64,000 nt of DNA from Tolypocladium sp. Sup5 PDA-1. Its lineage: Eukaryota > Ascomycota > Sordariomycetes > Hypocreales > Ophiocordycipitaceae. Within the stretch, counting starts at the first letter, position 1. Each line of letters opens with the position of its first letter. The position numbers and the translations under genes were made by a program. The notes under the pieces are model-generated. The model saw only the letters and a program-made list of their open reading frames with translations, had not been told where the DNA came from and made no database searches. The stretch covers positions 277,028 to 341,027 of the forward strand of contig JPHH03000034.1 in assembly GCA_000750105.3 (NCBI GenBank), given 5' to 3'. Positions 1 through 10,976 of this stretch are shown in pieces.

Positions 1-1961
1 CGGCTGCCAGTTACCGCATTCAGGAGGTGGTGAGCTGCGTAGGGAGTTAATAACAAAGGCGCCTTCCAAACAAGTGAATAGAAAAGGCCCCCCGCACGGA
101 TAACTCGGATTAGCTAGTGTCCACATTATCCATAGGATGGCCGCCAACAAGGACCATCGGCCATTCCCGACACCATGAGATTGCTCAACTGGAAAGTGGT
201 TCCGAGGCCAACCCGCGCAGGCAGTTACCGAAACGCCACGTTCCTAACCCGAACAGCGTGTTTATTAAAAGCATACCTATAACTCTAATGAGTGCATGAC
301 TGGCTGGCTTTGTCAGTCTCCAAACCTGGCTTTACGTGTCAGCACGGAGGAGACAAACTCGGCCGCGAGTCGCGCAACCGCCTCCATCCTGTCTGTGGAA
401 TTGCACAGGAGCTGAGGGCAGCAGAATTGGCTGGCTGGTTCCTTGGTGCCACAAAAAAAAACCAGTATGCTTGATACGAAGGTTGTTCCATTGTTCTACC
501 CTGACCGCTGATCAGGGATGGAGCGAAGCGAAGCGACGTGCGCCCCTGGGGGGAACGATGGAGCTTCCCGAAACATCGATAAACGATGATCTCCTATAGC
601 GGATTCATACCCTGGGCCTGGCGATCTTGGGCTGCCGACAGGCAGACGTCGCATGTGAAGGCGACGATCAGTGAGCGCCGTCGCCGTGGGGCAGCCAATC
701 GGCCGAAAGCTGACCTCTTATCTGGTTGCATGAAGGAACGGCCCCGCGCCGCCGTCTCAGGAAGAGTGCAAGTTGCAAGAGAGTTGGAACACAGTAAACT
801 TGCAACAAAAACTTCGGTATGGGCTGCCGGGGCATGTCGCCAGGTTGACGCGTCGTCCAGCCACATTATCAGACGAGGCAAATGTTCAGCAAAGCCGATG
901 CCAAGAGACGATTGCATGACAACTGCCGGGTGGCCGTTACGGCGCCGAGAAACACGGGGAATCCCTGGCCGAAGTGCCATCATGCACGTCGCCAATCCCC
1001 CGATTCGTCGCTACGCACCAAGACGTTCACGTATTAGCGCCAGGGGTTCTGAATTGCTGCCGACGCCCAACGCAGTCACAAAGACGCTACTCGTACTTGA
1101 CCTTCCCCTCCTGTACTCGTAAGCATCCCGTGGCCTACCCATCCTGCTAGGCAACATCGTGGCTGAGTTGGAACGAGTACTTTTGCGACGCGGTCATATG
1201 CAGAGCCAAGCAAGCCTGCAACTACACTGATAAACATTGTTGCAAAATGAGTGGCGCGCTTGCCAAAAACTGCACAATCCAGCGTCTGCTTCCCCTCACT
1301 CAAGAAAGACGTGCATATATTATAATGCTGACTCCTCAAAGCGGGCGGAATAAGACAGTCAATGTTGCCGAAGCAGCTCAGGTGTATCCATGGCTCATTC
1401 AGCATATCGGTAAGGCAGCCCTCGGCAACGGCGCGACCTATACCGAGACAGTGTTGCAGCCGAGCATCTCGGCCACTACCTGGTACTAACTAAACCACGC
1501 CGCATCCGTCACAACAAGTGCATGCCCGATCTCCCGCCTAACTGGGTTCATCGCGTTGCAAAAATCTCGCTGCAGAAATCTCAACCTAGTTGTATCTGCC
1601 GAGCAGCACTTCAACCCTTCTCCTAGAGACACGTTATCTCATATTGCCATCCCATTGAGCTCTTGCTAGGAGAGGAAGGCTTTCGCGCCTTGTACATCAA
1701 CGTTGATATCGCAACTGTGTCGATACAAACACGATGCTAGCTAGGATGCTGTCTAAATATGACGCGGCCTTTATATCCATGCACGAACCGCGTTGTGCGC
1801 ATCTTGAGCGTATCCATGGAGTTGTGTCATGTTCTGTACCCCACGGCTACCCAAGCGATGGCGGTAATTGTGCATCGCCGGATAACGTGTTCATGTGCCA
1901 GTGCAGCGTTTGTTTGGTCTAACTGTGCCTTCCCTCAGTCTAGCTGAATAAGTGAGACTCA
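1..1961. other. intergenic region, no supported gene
   Basis: Several overlapping open frames of 60-180 codons lie here on both strands, the longest at 586-1122 on the plus strand. None shows a recognisable domain, a signal peptide or a convincing intron structure. The base composition is mixed and not AT-rich. I see no repeat or RNA gene. Confidence 0.5.
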
Positions 1962-3110
1962 TCATGCGTTTGGATACGCGGGAAAGTCCCAACTCACGCT
2001 CTCCTTCCGTAACTGATGGTCCAGACCCTCCGCCCCTGCGTTCATGTACATAAACTTGGTAAACGGGACAGTGGCATGGTACAAGAATGGAATCCCCGAC
2101 GGGATAAAAGCCACGTCGCCCTGGAGTAGTGATGCCGTCTCGTAACCCTTCACGGAAAGAACGAGCTGTCCATCCTCCATCTGCAAGGCAAAGTGATGCG
2201 GCAGGGTGGCTGTCGAGGAGGACTGGTTGTGCAACTTCGGTGACATGATGATGGTGCCCATGCTAAAGTTGCCTCCTGTTGCCTGCTCCGGGGTGGCCAG
2301 AGGCTGGATCACCTTGTAGCCATCCTCAGAGTTGAGATACCCAGGGCCATAGTCCTTGGCAACAAAGTACGGTTCGGTTGGGTCGTTTGGCAGCGCATTA
2401 GCTCCGTTGTGCCACTTCAGACTCTCGTCGCCGGCCGTTCCATTCACAAAGTTCCGGCGTGGGATGTACAATTCCTCGGGAGCGGCGTAGAGGTCCAGCC
2501 CGGCCAACAAAACGTCCAGCTCTGGCGTCATCGGCCCGAACGGCTGCTCGTCTGCGGGAATGGCAAGGTACGGCGAGCTGATGGTGCTGGTTTCAAATTC
2601 GCCGAGGCTGAACACATCAAATAGGTGCTCGAAGCCGCCGGGGTGGAAGACGTGCGTGAGCTGGGTGTCGGGATCAATCAGCTGGAAAGTGTGGATGGTG
2701 CCAGGTGGGATGTTGCCATAATCGCCGAGCGTTGCCACCCGTGCTTCGTCTGTTGCATTTGTGGAGTTCTTTTGACCCCAGAGTTCAACGCGACCCCGGG
2801 CACAGTAAAAGTGCTTGTGAGTCAGACGGTGCGTGTGAGGACGCGCCGATGCCCAGCCAGAGTCCTTTCCATTGTGCTGGACAAGGGAGAAGGCACCTCC
2901 AGAGGAGTTTCCAGTGATAGAAAAGCGAATGATTTGCGACGAGGTCAACTTGATCGCGCGTCCTCTGTACTTGGGCAGCACGTACGGCTGTACGAAGTCA
3001 GGAGCCACGTCAACGACGATGCTTTCGCTGTTTCCGGGATATGTTGTCGATGCGGTCGTGGTTGTAATTGCGGCGGAGAGCATCCACGCAAGAAACTGCG
3101 CCGTCTTCAT
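1962..3110 (-). CDS. secreted bicupin, quercetin 2,3-dioxygenase-like
   Basis: This is an intronless 382-codon frame. The N-terminus is a signal peptide (hydrophobic residues about 5-20), and N-glycosylation sequons are frequent, so secretion is likely. Two cupin folds are visible, at about residues 55-170 and 255-365, as in fungal quercetinases, which open the flavonol ring using a metal held by three His and a Glu. The first cupin has PHTHRLTHKHF at residues 91-101 (H92, H94) and IPPGTIHTF with H140, so the three His are present. The position expected for the metal-binding Glu is K99. The second cupin has lost the His cluster. The family assignment is good, but true quercetinase activity is uncertain because of the Glu-to-Lys change. 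A related sugar-type or oxalate-type cupin is a less likely alternative. Confidence 0.85.
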   Translation of the reverse strand: MKTAQFLAWMLSAAITTTTASTTYPGNSESIVVDVAPDFVQPYVLPKYRGRAIKLTSSQIIRFSITGNSSGGAFSLVQHNGKDSGWASARPHTHRLTHKHFYCARGRVELWGQKNSTNATDEARVATLGDYGNIPPGTIHTFQLIDPDTQLTHVFHPGGFEHLFDVFSLGEFETSTISSPYLAIPADEQPFGPMTPELDVLLAGLDLYAAPEELYIPRRNFVNGTAGDESLKWHNGANALPNDPTEPYFVAKDYGPGYLNSEDGYKVIQPLATPEQATGGNFSMGTIIMSPKLHNQSSSTATLPHHFALQMEDGQLVLSVKGYETASLLQGDVAFIPSGIPFLYHATVPFTKFMYMNAGAEGLDHQLRKESVSWDFPAYPNA

Positions 3111-3232
3111 GATGTTCAGTCGAGGGTGATGGGTAGTGACAAGGGGACTTGTGGAGATGACCTCGATTGACTTAGTAACTGACGATGAAGGAGAAAAACA
3201 AAGGGTGAAGAGGGCTGCCGCAGCACCTTGAG

Positions 3233-3240
3233 CTTAAATA
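3233..3240 (-). promoter_or_regulatory. TATA-like element of the bicupin gene
   Basis: The minus strand reads TATTTAAG about 120 bases upstream of the ATG at 3110. It is followed by a long pyrimidine-rich leader, as is common at fungal core promoters. Confidence 0.35.
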
Positions 3241-5493
3241 CCAGAGACGGTGCAGTGAATCTCTCAGCAAAGCTGCAGCAGTGAATACCGCGACATCCAG
3301 CCCAGAATAAGCAGGATGGGGCCGAGGGCAGCGGTGAGAACTTCGTGCCTTGGGGGTGGGATGAGTGACGGTGCAACCCACAGCTAATTGGTAAGCTGGA
3401 AGATAGAAGGAACACTGTTGTGGAGCGTGGTGCCCGAGAGTTGTATACTCGTAGTTCTTGTTGGTGCCGTGGACTTTGCACTACGGAGTCGGACGACAGT
3501 TCCCTGTAGAGCCTTGGCACTTTATCTTGACTGGCATGACTTTCTCCATCAGCCCGTCCATTCGAATCGCGTACCCTAGGAACTAGTAGTAGTCATTACG
3601 TACTGCGAATATAGTGTAGCATCCTGAGCCAGAAGCATACAACTTACTCCGTAGGCGCCTTCCGTTCAAAGCCAATTATAATCTCACCGCATTAACAGTA
3701 CTGGCACTTCTCGAAGCACTCAACACACTACGCCATCGCTCAGCGTTGGAATTCTTAGTGGCAACCCCCGGCGAGGACTGGACTTGCTCGACACATGCAA
3801 GCAATGGCACCATGTTAACTCGGGCCGCAAGAGTTTGACGCCAGGCGCTGGGGTCCTGGATAAGCTTATCACAAGCACATTGGCCATTTCATCAATACCC
3901 CGGCCTAGCTGCCCTGGCTGTCAATGCCAATTAATTACAAAGTCCAAGCCCCTGGAATTTGTAACTGTGGTAGTCCTTCGCGGTAGTATAATCAGCAACT
4001 TGCCAAATGCGTGCTACTAGCTCTAATCGTAACCCATCATCACCGCGCTAGATTGAATAGACTGTAGCCCCCGCGCCTCAGATTACATGAGAGTAGCGAC
4101 GCTAATGACCGCACTATAGAGTATCATGTGGGAACGGGCTCATCCAAGCAAGTCATGGATGGGGACCTGAGGCAGCAAGGGGACGAGCAGCCAAGGTTCA
4201 AGGCGATGGCCACATGGCGAGATCATAGATATCTTTAGGATGAACAGACCAGCTCGCAAACGCATAGAGACAGCAAATTACCACCTGAATATAGGACATG
4301 AGATAAGGAGCAATGCGTATTCTTTTCAGACGGGCTCATCCAACTCGGAGCCAAACCTCATTTCAAAATATTGGACAGCCATAGTAATACGTTTAAACCT
4401 GTCAATAAAGTTGCACTCCGTTGACCCCATAATCACAAGATGGACTCATCAAAGCCTCGGCACGTGTTGCTCGTGATTGATTGCAAATCGCTGCCATATT
4501 GTAATGAAGCTCTCATACGCCGTCCAAAGAGTTGACCGTCTCGGAAACGGGATTTGAGTTTGGCCTGTCGTGGACCTGTGGAGCGAAGAAGTCGTCGGTT
4601 GCAAGCTTTATCTTTTCGTCGATCTATACAATGAATCCTCCTTAGTTTCTAACCACCACGGTCTCCGGGTATCTGGCTGCATCCGCGTAGAATTGTTCCC
4701 AAATAGACAGCACGACGGCCGAGCTTGGGATTTCCATTGTGTGGTTCCTTGTCGCCATAGCGCCGATCGTCAACCGAGAGAGTAGCGGTGGAATCGATCC
4801 TAAGCCGGATCTGTCAGCCGTGGTGCACAGAGAATTGCGCTGTATGTGAGTGCAATAGAGAGCAAGCTCACTCCACGTGCTGCCAGGAAGTAGGCCAGGA
4901 GGAGAATTCTTGACACGTCATCTCAGTTCGGGGCACCGAGAGACTCGGCAGAGGCGAACCGCAAATTATATCAGTACTAGTGTAAAAGAGGTTGAGTTAA
5001 ATGGGCAAGAGGGGCGAAGACGGTGTGGCTACGGGTGCTTTCTTAAGCTTCCGCTCCCGGTTGCTGTTGCTCGAGCCGGGCATGGACCCCGGTCTGTTGA
5101 GTCCACCAGGCTACCTGTAATCAAGTTTTTCTTGGCTTTCCTCACATTTGGGCCTGATTATGAGGCCAAATTGCAGCGACGGTACGATTCAGTGGTGCAT
5201 CATTGGCCCAATGAACAACCATCGGCCACGCCCGGCGAGGAATGGGAGCAGCAAGTCCCAAATAGCATACAAAGGTCGAGATGCCGGCCCCCATGCGGCC
5301 ATTCCTCGTGACAATACCAGTAGCATTGGATCCTAACCTGCATCCTTGCAATAGCCCCTTCCACCATACTGTCATGTGAATTCACTGGCGACGATAACTG
5401 ACCAGCCTATAGAAATTCCACAACTGCACAGTTAATCGTTAGACACCCAGTTACAGATGGAGGATCGCCTCACCTACTCACACTGGGGATATC
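3241..5493. other. intergenic region, no supported gene
   Basis: There are only short overlapping open frames without recognisable domains. One exact copy of the 9-mer TACTCCGTA lies at 3645-3653 and recurs elsewhere in the window. No RNA gene or transposon is recognised. Confidence 0.5.
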
Positions 5494-5742
5494 TTATGGT
5501 ACAATTATGCCTGGGCAGACGCACCGAGGATTGTCGTCCGTGTTACTGCAGCAGCCAGATCGGAACGTGCCGCATATGGCTGAGAGCTGCCACCTTTTCT
5601 GAGAATCACAGACGAGGATGGCATCGCCAATGTCGCCTGTGCTGCCGCATTTGTACTTTCCAGGGATAACACATTGGCCTAAGTCTCTGAGCACAGAGGA
5701 TGCGAGGAGGGAGACGAACAGCGGCAGCGTTGAGAATCGCAT
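5494..5742 (-). CDS. small secreted cysteine-rich protein, effector-like
   Basis: This is an 82-residue intronless protein with a signal peptide (about residues 1-23, MRFSTLPLFVSLLASS start). The mature part of roughly 60 residues has eight cysteines at 24, 32, 45, 57, 64, 65, 73 and 75, including a CC pair. The pattern resembles the small secreted proteins of fungi with a VCxxxxxWxLSAxCG core, here DAILVCDSQKRWQLSAICG. An AT-rich TATTTATC (minus: GATAAATA) lies about 60 bases upstream of the ATG. The function is unknown. Members of such families are often host-interaction or cell-wall proteins, but nothing in the sequence proves that here. Confidence 0.7.
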   Translation of the reverse strand: MRFSTLPLFVSLLASSVLRDLGQCVIPGKYKCGSTGDIGDAILVCDSQKRWQLSAICGTFRSGCCSNTDDNPRCVCPGIIVP

Positions 5743-8700
5743 GGTGATCTTGTCGAATGATGAAAGAGCGACTTGTGACAGATCAAGCCAAAGGGTTTGC
5801 TATTTATCTTTGCCCCTCGGCTGTATTCTCTACTACCAAAGTCCTTTAGCACTGCATGCCAAGGTGTGCCCGAGACTACACACAATACTAATAATAACAA
5901 AAATTTGCTAACACCGGCTTGTGACAGAGCAGGGCATCCAATCGGAAACTGGTCGTTTACATAACCTATTAAGATCACTTCAATCGGCTGTTTGAATTAT
6001 TGGCTCCACGGAGGACTTGAAAATGTAGCCGACCTGCTCCCGTGTTTGCTAAAGTTGACAAATCATGCTTGCGCGGCGTAGTCCAACTGAAATTATTGGA
6101 TCTTGCTAGCTGGATGCATCAAATCATCAGCTCCCATCCGGGCATCCATGCCCATGCATTGCGTGGGTTCTGGGCCCGCGTGGTCGTGACGCGTCCATCC
6201 TAGTTTGTCTCTGCAGCCGCCATCGCCATCACTGGGCTGTGCTACATATCAACAGAATGCTCCCAATTAAAAAGTAGATTTCGGGTACGCTATTTCTTTG
6301 GAAGAGGCCTTTCTGGCCATGCTCGAATCACTTGGCGTGCCAACCCTCCAACACCAGCCGACACCACAACTTCAGTGATGCTAGCTTAGTGCCGGCCATC
6401 TCAGCTCTGTTTAAATGGGCTTTGCCATGTCTGGTGGGAAGCTGGTCTTGGTTTATTGGAACTCGGCTGTTCATGCCTGTCGGGCATTTCCCATTTGGGG
6501 TCTAACTCGGCTGTTCATGCCTGTCGGGCATTTCCCATTTGGGGTCTACAAAGCCATCGCTCATGATGGATGCGCAACATTACCCGCGGCGACAAACAGT
6601 AACAACATAGATTCGAGTTTCTGGTCCTTTCTTGGCTCTGCGGCGCGTGTAGTAGGCAACAGTGCTATTTCTAGATATAGCATCAACAGCTAGTTTGGGG
6701 GTTTATCGTTGGAGGTATTAACTCAAGCTGTTGCATCTATTTATAATCGCCTACTACGTAGTGTACACTACGTAATGCTTACGCCCAGCCACAGACTCAC
6801 TCACAACCAACGGCCGACGATTCCGTCGCTGGCTTGGCGAGAATCTCCATGTAACAACCCTGTCTGTCACCATAACATCAACCAACACTCATTTGTACAG
6901 AGGCCGCGCGGTATTGAGGCAGGCGGGAATGACCAAGCGATTCTTCTCGATGATAGTATGCGCTCTTGGCAACTCTGCAGCATGAAAGCTACTTGCTTCA
7001 AATTCTGCCTGCACCCATCGCTGCCTAGTGCTGCGGGTCCCTTTGGACCTTGCACGTACGTGTCTGCAGTTGGGCAGGCTGCAACATAAAAAGAGCGCGT
7101 GTCAAGGCGTGTTAGACTTTCGCCGCGTAGTCTCTCACCTAAGGCGTAGTCGACAAAAGAGGACTTTACCACATTGCACCATGCTTCCGCCTGCGTCCTA
7201 CAAGCCATTTGGCAGGAGGCCTGGATGGCAGGGAACTTAGCGTCAGCGCCATCAAGAATCCTTGCTAGGATCGTACGCGTAGACACAAGCTATGAACCTG
7301 CTTTGTGCCCAGTTTCGTACAATAGTGCATCAGAATGACACTTGCTGCCCTTTTTGCACCGGACATGGCATCGCCATTGAACGGTTGCACCGTTGCAGAG
7401 TTGGCCATTGGTAGCTGCGAGGTAACGGTTCTTCCAACACGCTTGGAACTGTGCTTCACGCTCTGCAATCTTTCGATCCTTTAGATATTGACGTGAGAGG
7501 AGTGAGAGGAGCCTTTCAAGAGGCCAGAGGAGGAATATCATGGGGATACCACACGTAGAAGCACAGTATGGCCTGATTCGCCCTACGCGGGGGATGGTCT
7601 TGACCCTTGAGGAGCTTTGGGGTCCCGGGTTGTTAAGGATTGTCCTCGGAGATATCGTCGCGCGAGAAGTCCTCCCCATGTACTCCCGTGTCGTTTGCGT
7701 TGCGCCATTGGACGCGCGGCACGTTCCTTCTACATCCACGACATTCGTCCCAAGTTACGGAACATCGACTCCCCTATCTTTAGCGACCAAAAATACAACG
7801 ACGCCCATAGTGGTGCCTTTCCCATTCCCGTGAGCCAACAAACGAGCGGGACTCGTTCGCCCTACGGCCCTTTATACCCTTGCATGCCCCATGTAGAGAA
7901 GAGACGAGATGGCATAGTCATGTCGCCGCTTTACATGTAATGGCCTGGTCTACCATGCATCTCCTCGGATAGCCTTGCAGCTGCAGTGGCGACTTCTCCT
8001 ATCTGTAGCGTTGCGTGTCCCCAAATTCGTACCGATCCCGACTGGCATTGCTTGTGAATTGCGGCATCTCTCGCTTAAACTTGACGAACTGGACCATCTC
8101 CAGATCACCCGCCCAGCCAACGGAAACTGGCCGAGCATTGCAGCTCAAGTGTGCAATGTACGCCACAACCCCCCTGCTGTGTTCAAGGCCGATGATGAAC
8201 CAAACCTGGCTCGGGGCGGTCACTGCATTGCGACGGGACCGAGGCTGTGCGACAGATACCATACAAGGTATCAGATCCGTCCCTTGGCACGCGTCGGGTC
8301 ACCCGATGGAGGAAGCAAAGATCGACTCCAAGATATGAATTTACGAATTTACGTCTACCTTCAACCTGAAGACCAAAGATTCCATTGACTTCGTCGATTG
8401 CACGGGCACGCAAGACCTGGAGCCTGACGCTCACGTCGTCAGCAGCACGAGGCATAGCAACATCCCGAACCAGAGGGGCATCCAATAACACCCCAGCGAG
8501 CTACGCATCTATTGTACCGGGGGGAGAGAAAAGTCGCCGGAGCTGGTAGGGATTACGCGAGCTGGATTGTCGTAGCTTGCACTCGTAGTACCGACCTGTA
8601 CCGGCCACGTACAGAGTACGTGTCCTACGCTCACCAACGCCCCAACACACACTATCTTCAACGCCGTCCCTGGAGCTTGTGTCAGTAGCTTGTCCTGCTA

Positions 8701-9267
8701 TCGCTTCATGTTTGTTGGGCTGCCTGTGCCGACCCGCTCGAGGCAAAGGCGTACTACAGTACCAAGCATAAGGGAAAAGGGGCTCGGGAGCCTTGGGCAA
8801 AAAGGGCAGGGGCCGCTGCTCGACGGAGGGATTTTGCCCTTGTGCACACACAAACGCACATCTTCTTTTGATCCCTTTTCTTCTATTCCATCCCTTCCAT
8901 GGCTGGTTGTCTCTTGTCTGTGAGTCTTTTTGATCGATTGTTGAATCGCTAATTTAGGTCTTTGCATAGAGGGGCCACCAGTCATGCTGGCACTTTTCGA
9001 TTCATATGGATTTAACCGCTCTCAACTTCAGGTCTACAGCTACACGCATGTGCGCAGGCTGCTCCACGGAGAAGCTCAACCACGGGTCTGCCGTGACCAA
9101 CGCGCACCATCCGCCGTCGTGATTCCTCAATAGTCCTTTTTGCCATGCCCTTCAAGTATGTATACCGCCTGTCCAAAACGGCGCATTATGACATCGCTGT
9201 GCTGCATCACCCGGACGAGTTCCGCTGTAGCTCAAAACATACGTCGTGGGCTTTGGGGGCGGTACGA
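5743..9267. other. long gene-poor interval
   Basis: Many short open frames occur on both strands, but none has a recognisable domain. Frames at 7617-7940 (+) and 8183-8491 (-) look slightly protein-like, yet neither has a clear start, splice structure or family. A 44-bp tandem duplication is annotated separately. Confidence 0.45.
6461..6548. repeat. 44-bp tandem duplication (two copies)
   Basis: Two identical head-to-tail units occupy 6461-6504 and 6505-6548. Each begins ACTCGGCTGTTCATGCCTGT and ends CATTTGGGGTCTA. I see no difference between them, so the duplication appears recent. Confidence 0.95.
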
Positions 9268-9735
9268 GAATAATAAGATTCGTGATGTGCCTCAAGATAA
9301 TTACTAACGAGACTGCATATAGTAGCTTAACTATATATCTTAGAGACCTAATTATTTAGGAGCCTGCCTTTCATATATTATCTTGTACTAGTAGCTACGT
9401 ACTTGATATACCTAGTAAAGCTATGGCAGTATCGAATCATTAGTCTAGGTGGGCCGGAATACGGAGACGGGCGTTACTTATTATAGCATAATAGCTGGTA
9501 ACGGTCTATAGATAGGAAAGTAAATAATTTCTAATACCAATATATAAGTTTTCACATATAAAAGATAATGCCTAATAGTCTATAATATAATAAAACCTAT
9601 TTAACTAATTACACATGAGATAGGCTCGAGTAAGTATACTAGCTATAAGAAGTACGATATACTTTTACCGTATAGATAAACGAAATACGAGGAAGCTATA
9701 GCCTATCCCTAGGGAAAGGTCACTCGATATAAAGA
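9268..9735. repeat. AT-rich, RIP-like relic
   Basis: This stretch of about 470 bases differs sharply from its flanks: it is rich in TA, ATA and TAG words and poor in CA/TG, and has no open frame. That is the usual appearance of a short transposon remnant mutated by RIP. The original element cannot be identified by eye. Confidence 0.6.
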
Positions 9736-10475
9736 CGATGTCGAATCTGGTCTGGTATACGCATCAAACCAGACTACTTCGGCAAGCTCTCTCATAATCG
9801 TTGCGCCGAGATACCAGCACACATCTAGCATTTCGGACGGTTAGGGGTAAGATCGCCATGCGTTCGCACCTACTTATTATCACATGCCACATTACCCAAG
9901 CCCAGCTCGAGGCGCTGGCTGGCGAATATGGGCCGGAGCGGGCATCTAGCGATGGATTTCGTACGTCAGCGTAATGATACCAGAGTCAATGGAGGATACT
10001 TGGCGCGCGGACTAGATACTGCGATTTGCCGGTCCATTAGCTCACCATCTTTGAGGGGAATTCATGTTATTGGTACTACACTGCTACGCTTTGTGAAAAA
10101 TAGCTCAGCCCGATACAATAGGTCTCGGATGAACGGCCGGCCAGAGTCAGAGTCGCAACTTGACGTTGCACTCGGGGACATTTATCTAAAAATCAACTCG
10201 GCTTTGATGACACCTCTGGGGCTGCGTATTCTTTGTTTCATGTACCAACGTATTGTTGGTTGACCCAACATGGACGCGTCCAATATTCTGCACGGTAAGC
10301 TGACGGGTCAGATGCCGCGATAGCCGATGGGCGGTTGTTGGACGCGTTGGAACGACCCTATGGACCTAATGACCCGCCGCCCATATCTTAAAAGGTGGGA
10401 TTGGACCTCTTGTGAAATGGGATGGGTTCAACTCCATACAGACGCTTACCTCCAAGAAAACAAAGCCAAGCACAC
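9736..10475. other. intergenic and upstream region of the secreted precursor
   Basis: No gene is supported. It holds the promoter side of the gene starting at 10476. A weak A-rich motif (TCTTAAAAGG) lies about 90 bases before the start codon. Confidence 0.4.
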
Positions 10476-10976
10476 ATGCACCCACTCGCTACATTGTTTG
10501 CTGTAGCCGCGCTCTGGGCCGCGTATGCTATGGCGCTTTCACCTCGCGATGCAATTCACACGGATGACCTCGACCGCTACGATACGTTCATGTCGAAGTT
10601 AACGGATACGCAGTTCCTTGACATGCATCTACGGAACGGCGCGGTGAAAATTGACGTCTATGAACATCCGTCCAACGACCTGGCCCACTCCGAAACTTTT
10701 ACCCCAAGTATAAGTTCGACTAAGTACTTCGAACAGGAGGCACAGTGTGCAGAGGAGGCACCAGCACCGCCGACTGACTCGGAACTGCACGCGGACTACA
10801 ATTCATGCCTAGCAGCTTACGGGGCGGCCGAGACGCAGGTGCCCGGCCACATTGAGAAGCGTCGCTCCAACTGCTATCAGTTTTGCGGGACGATTGCGAA
10901 CTGTCGGGGGAATAATGGGTGCCCGCATTGCTACGCAGTCAGGCAGGGCTGCCTCTGGCAGAAATGGTGTCGTTAG
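10476..10976 (+). CDS. secreted precursor with KEX2-type site and Cys-rich C-terminal peptide
   Basis: I chose the ATG at 10476 because it is followed directly by a signal peptide (MHPLATLFAVAALWAAYAMA). An upstream in-frame start at about 10422 would bury that signal. The product is 166 residues. After an acidic, Cys-poor pro-region comes the dibasic stretch IEKRR. It is followed by a 36-residue tail with seven cysteines: C-x3-C-x5-C-x5-C-x2-C-x6-C-x5-C. The KR site suggests cleavage by a KEX2-type protease in the Golgi and release of a disulfide-rich peptide. The mature peptide matches no family I recognise. An odd cysteine count could mean pairing with one of the two pro-region cysteines or a partner protein. 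Confidence 0.7.
   Translation: MHPLATLFAVAALWAAYAMALSPRDAIHTDDLDRYDTFMSKLTDTQFLDMHLRNGAVKIDVYEHPSNDLAHSETFTPSISSTKYFEQEAQCAEEAPAPPTDSELHADYNSCLAAYGAAETQVPGHIEKRRSNCYQFCGTIANCRGNNGCPHCYAVRQGCLWQKWCR

Noticed and set aside
586..1122. 178-codon plus-strand frame
   Set aside because: No domain, an overlapping minus-strand frame of similar length, and no start context or splice support.
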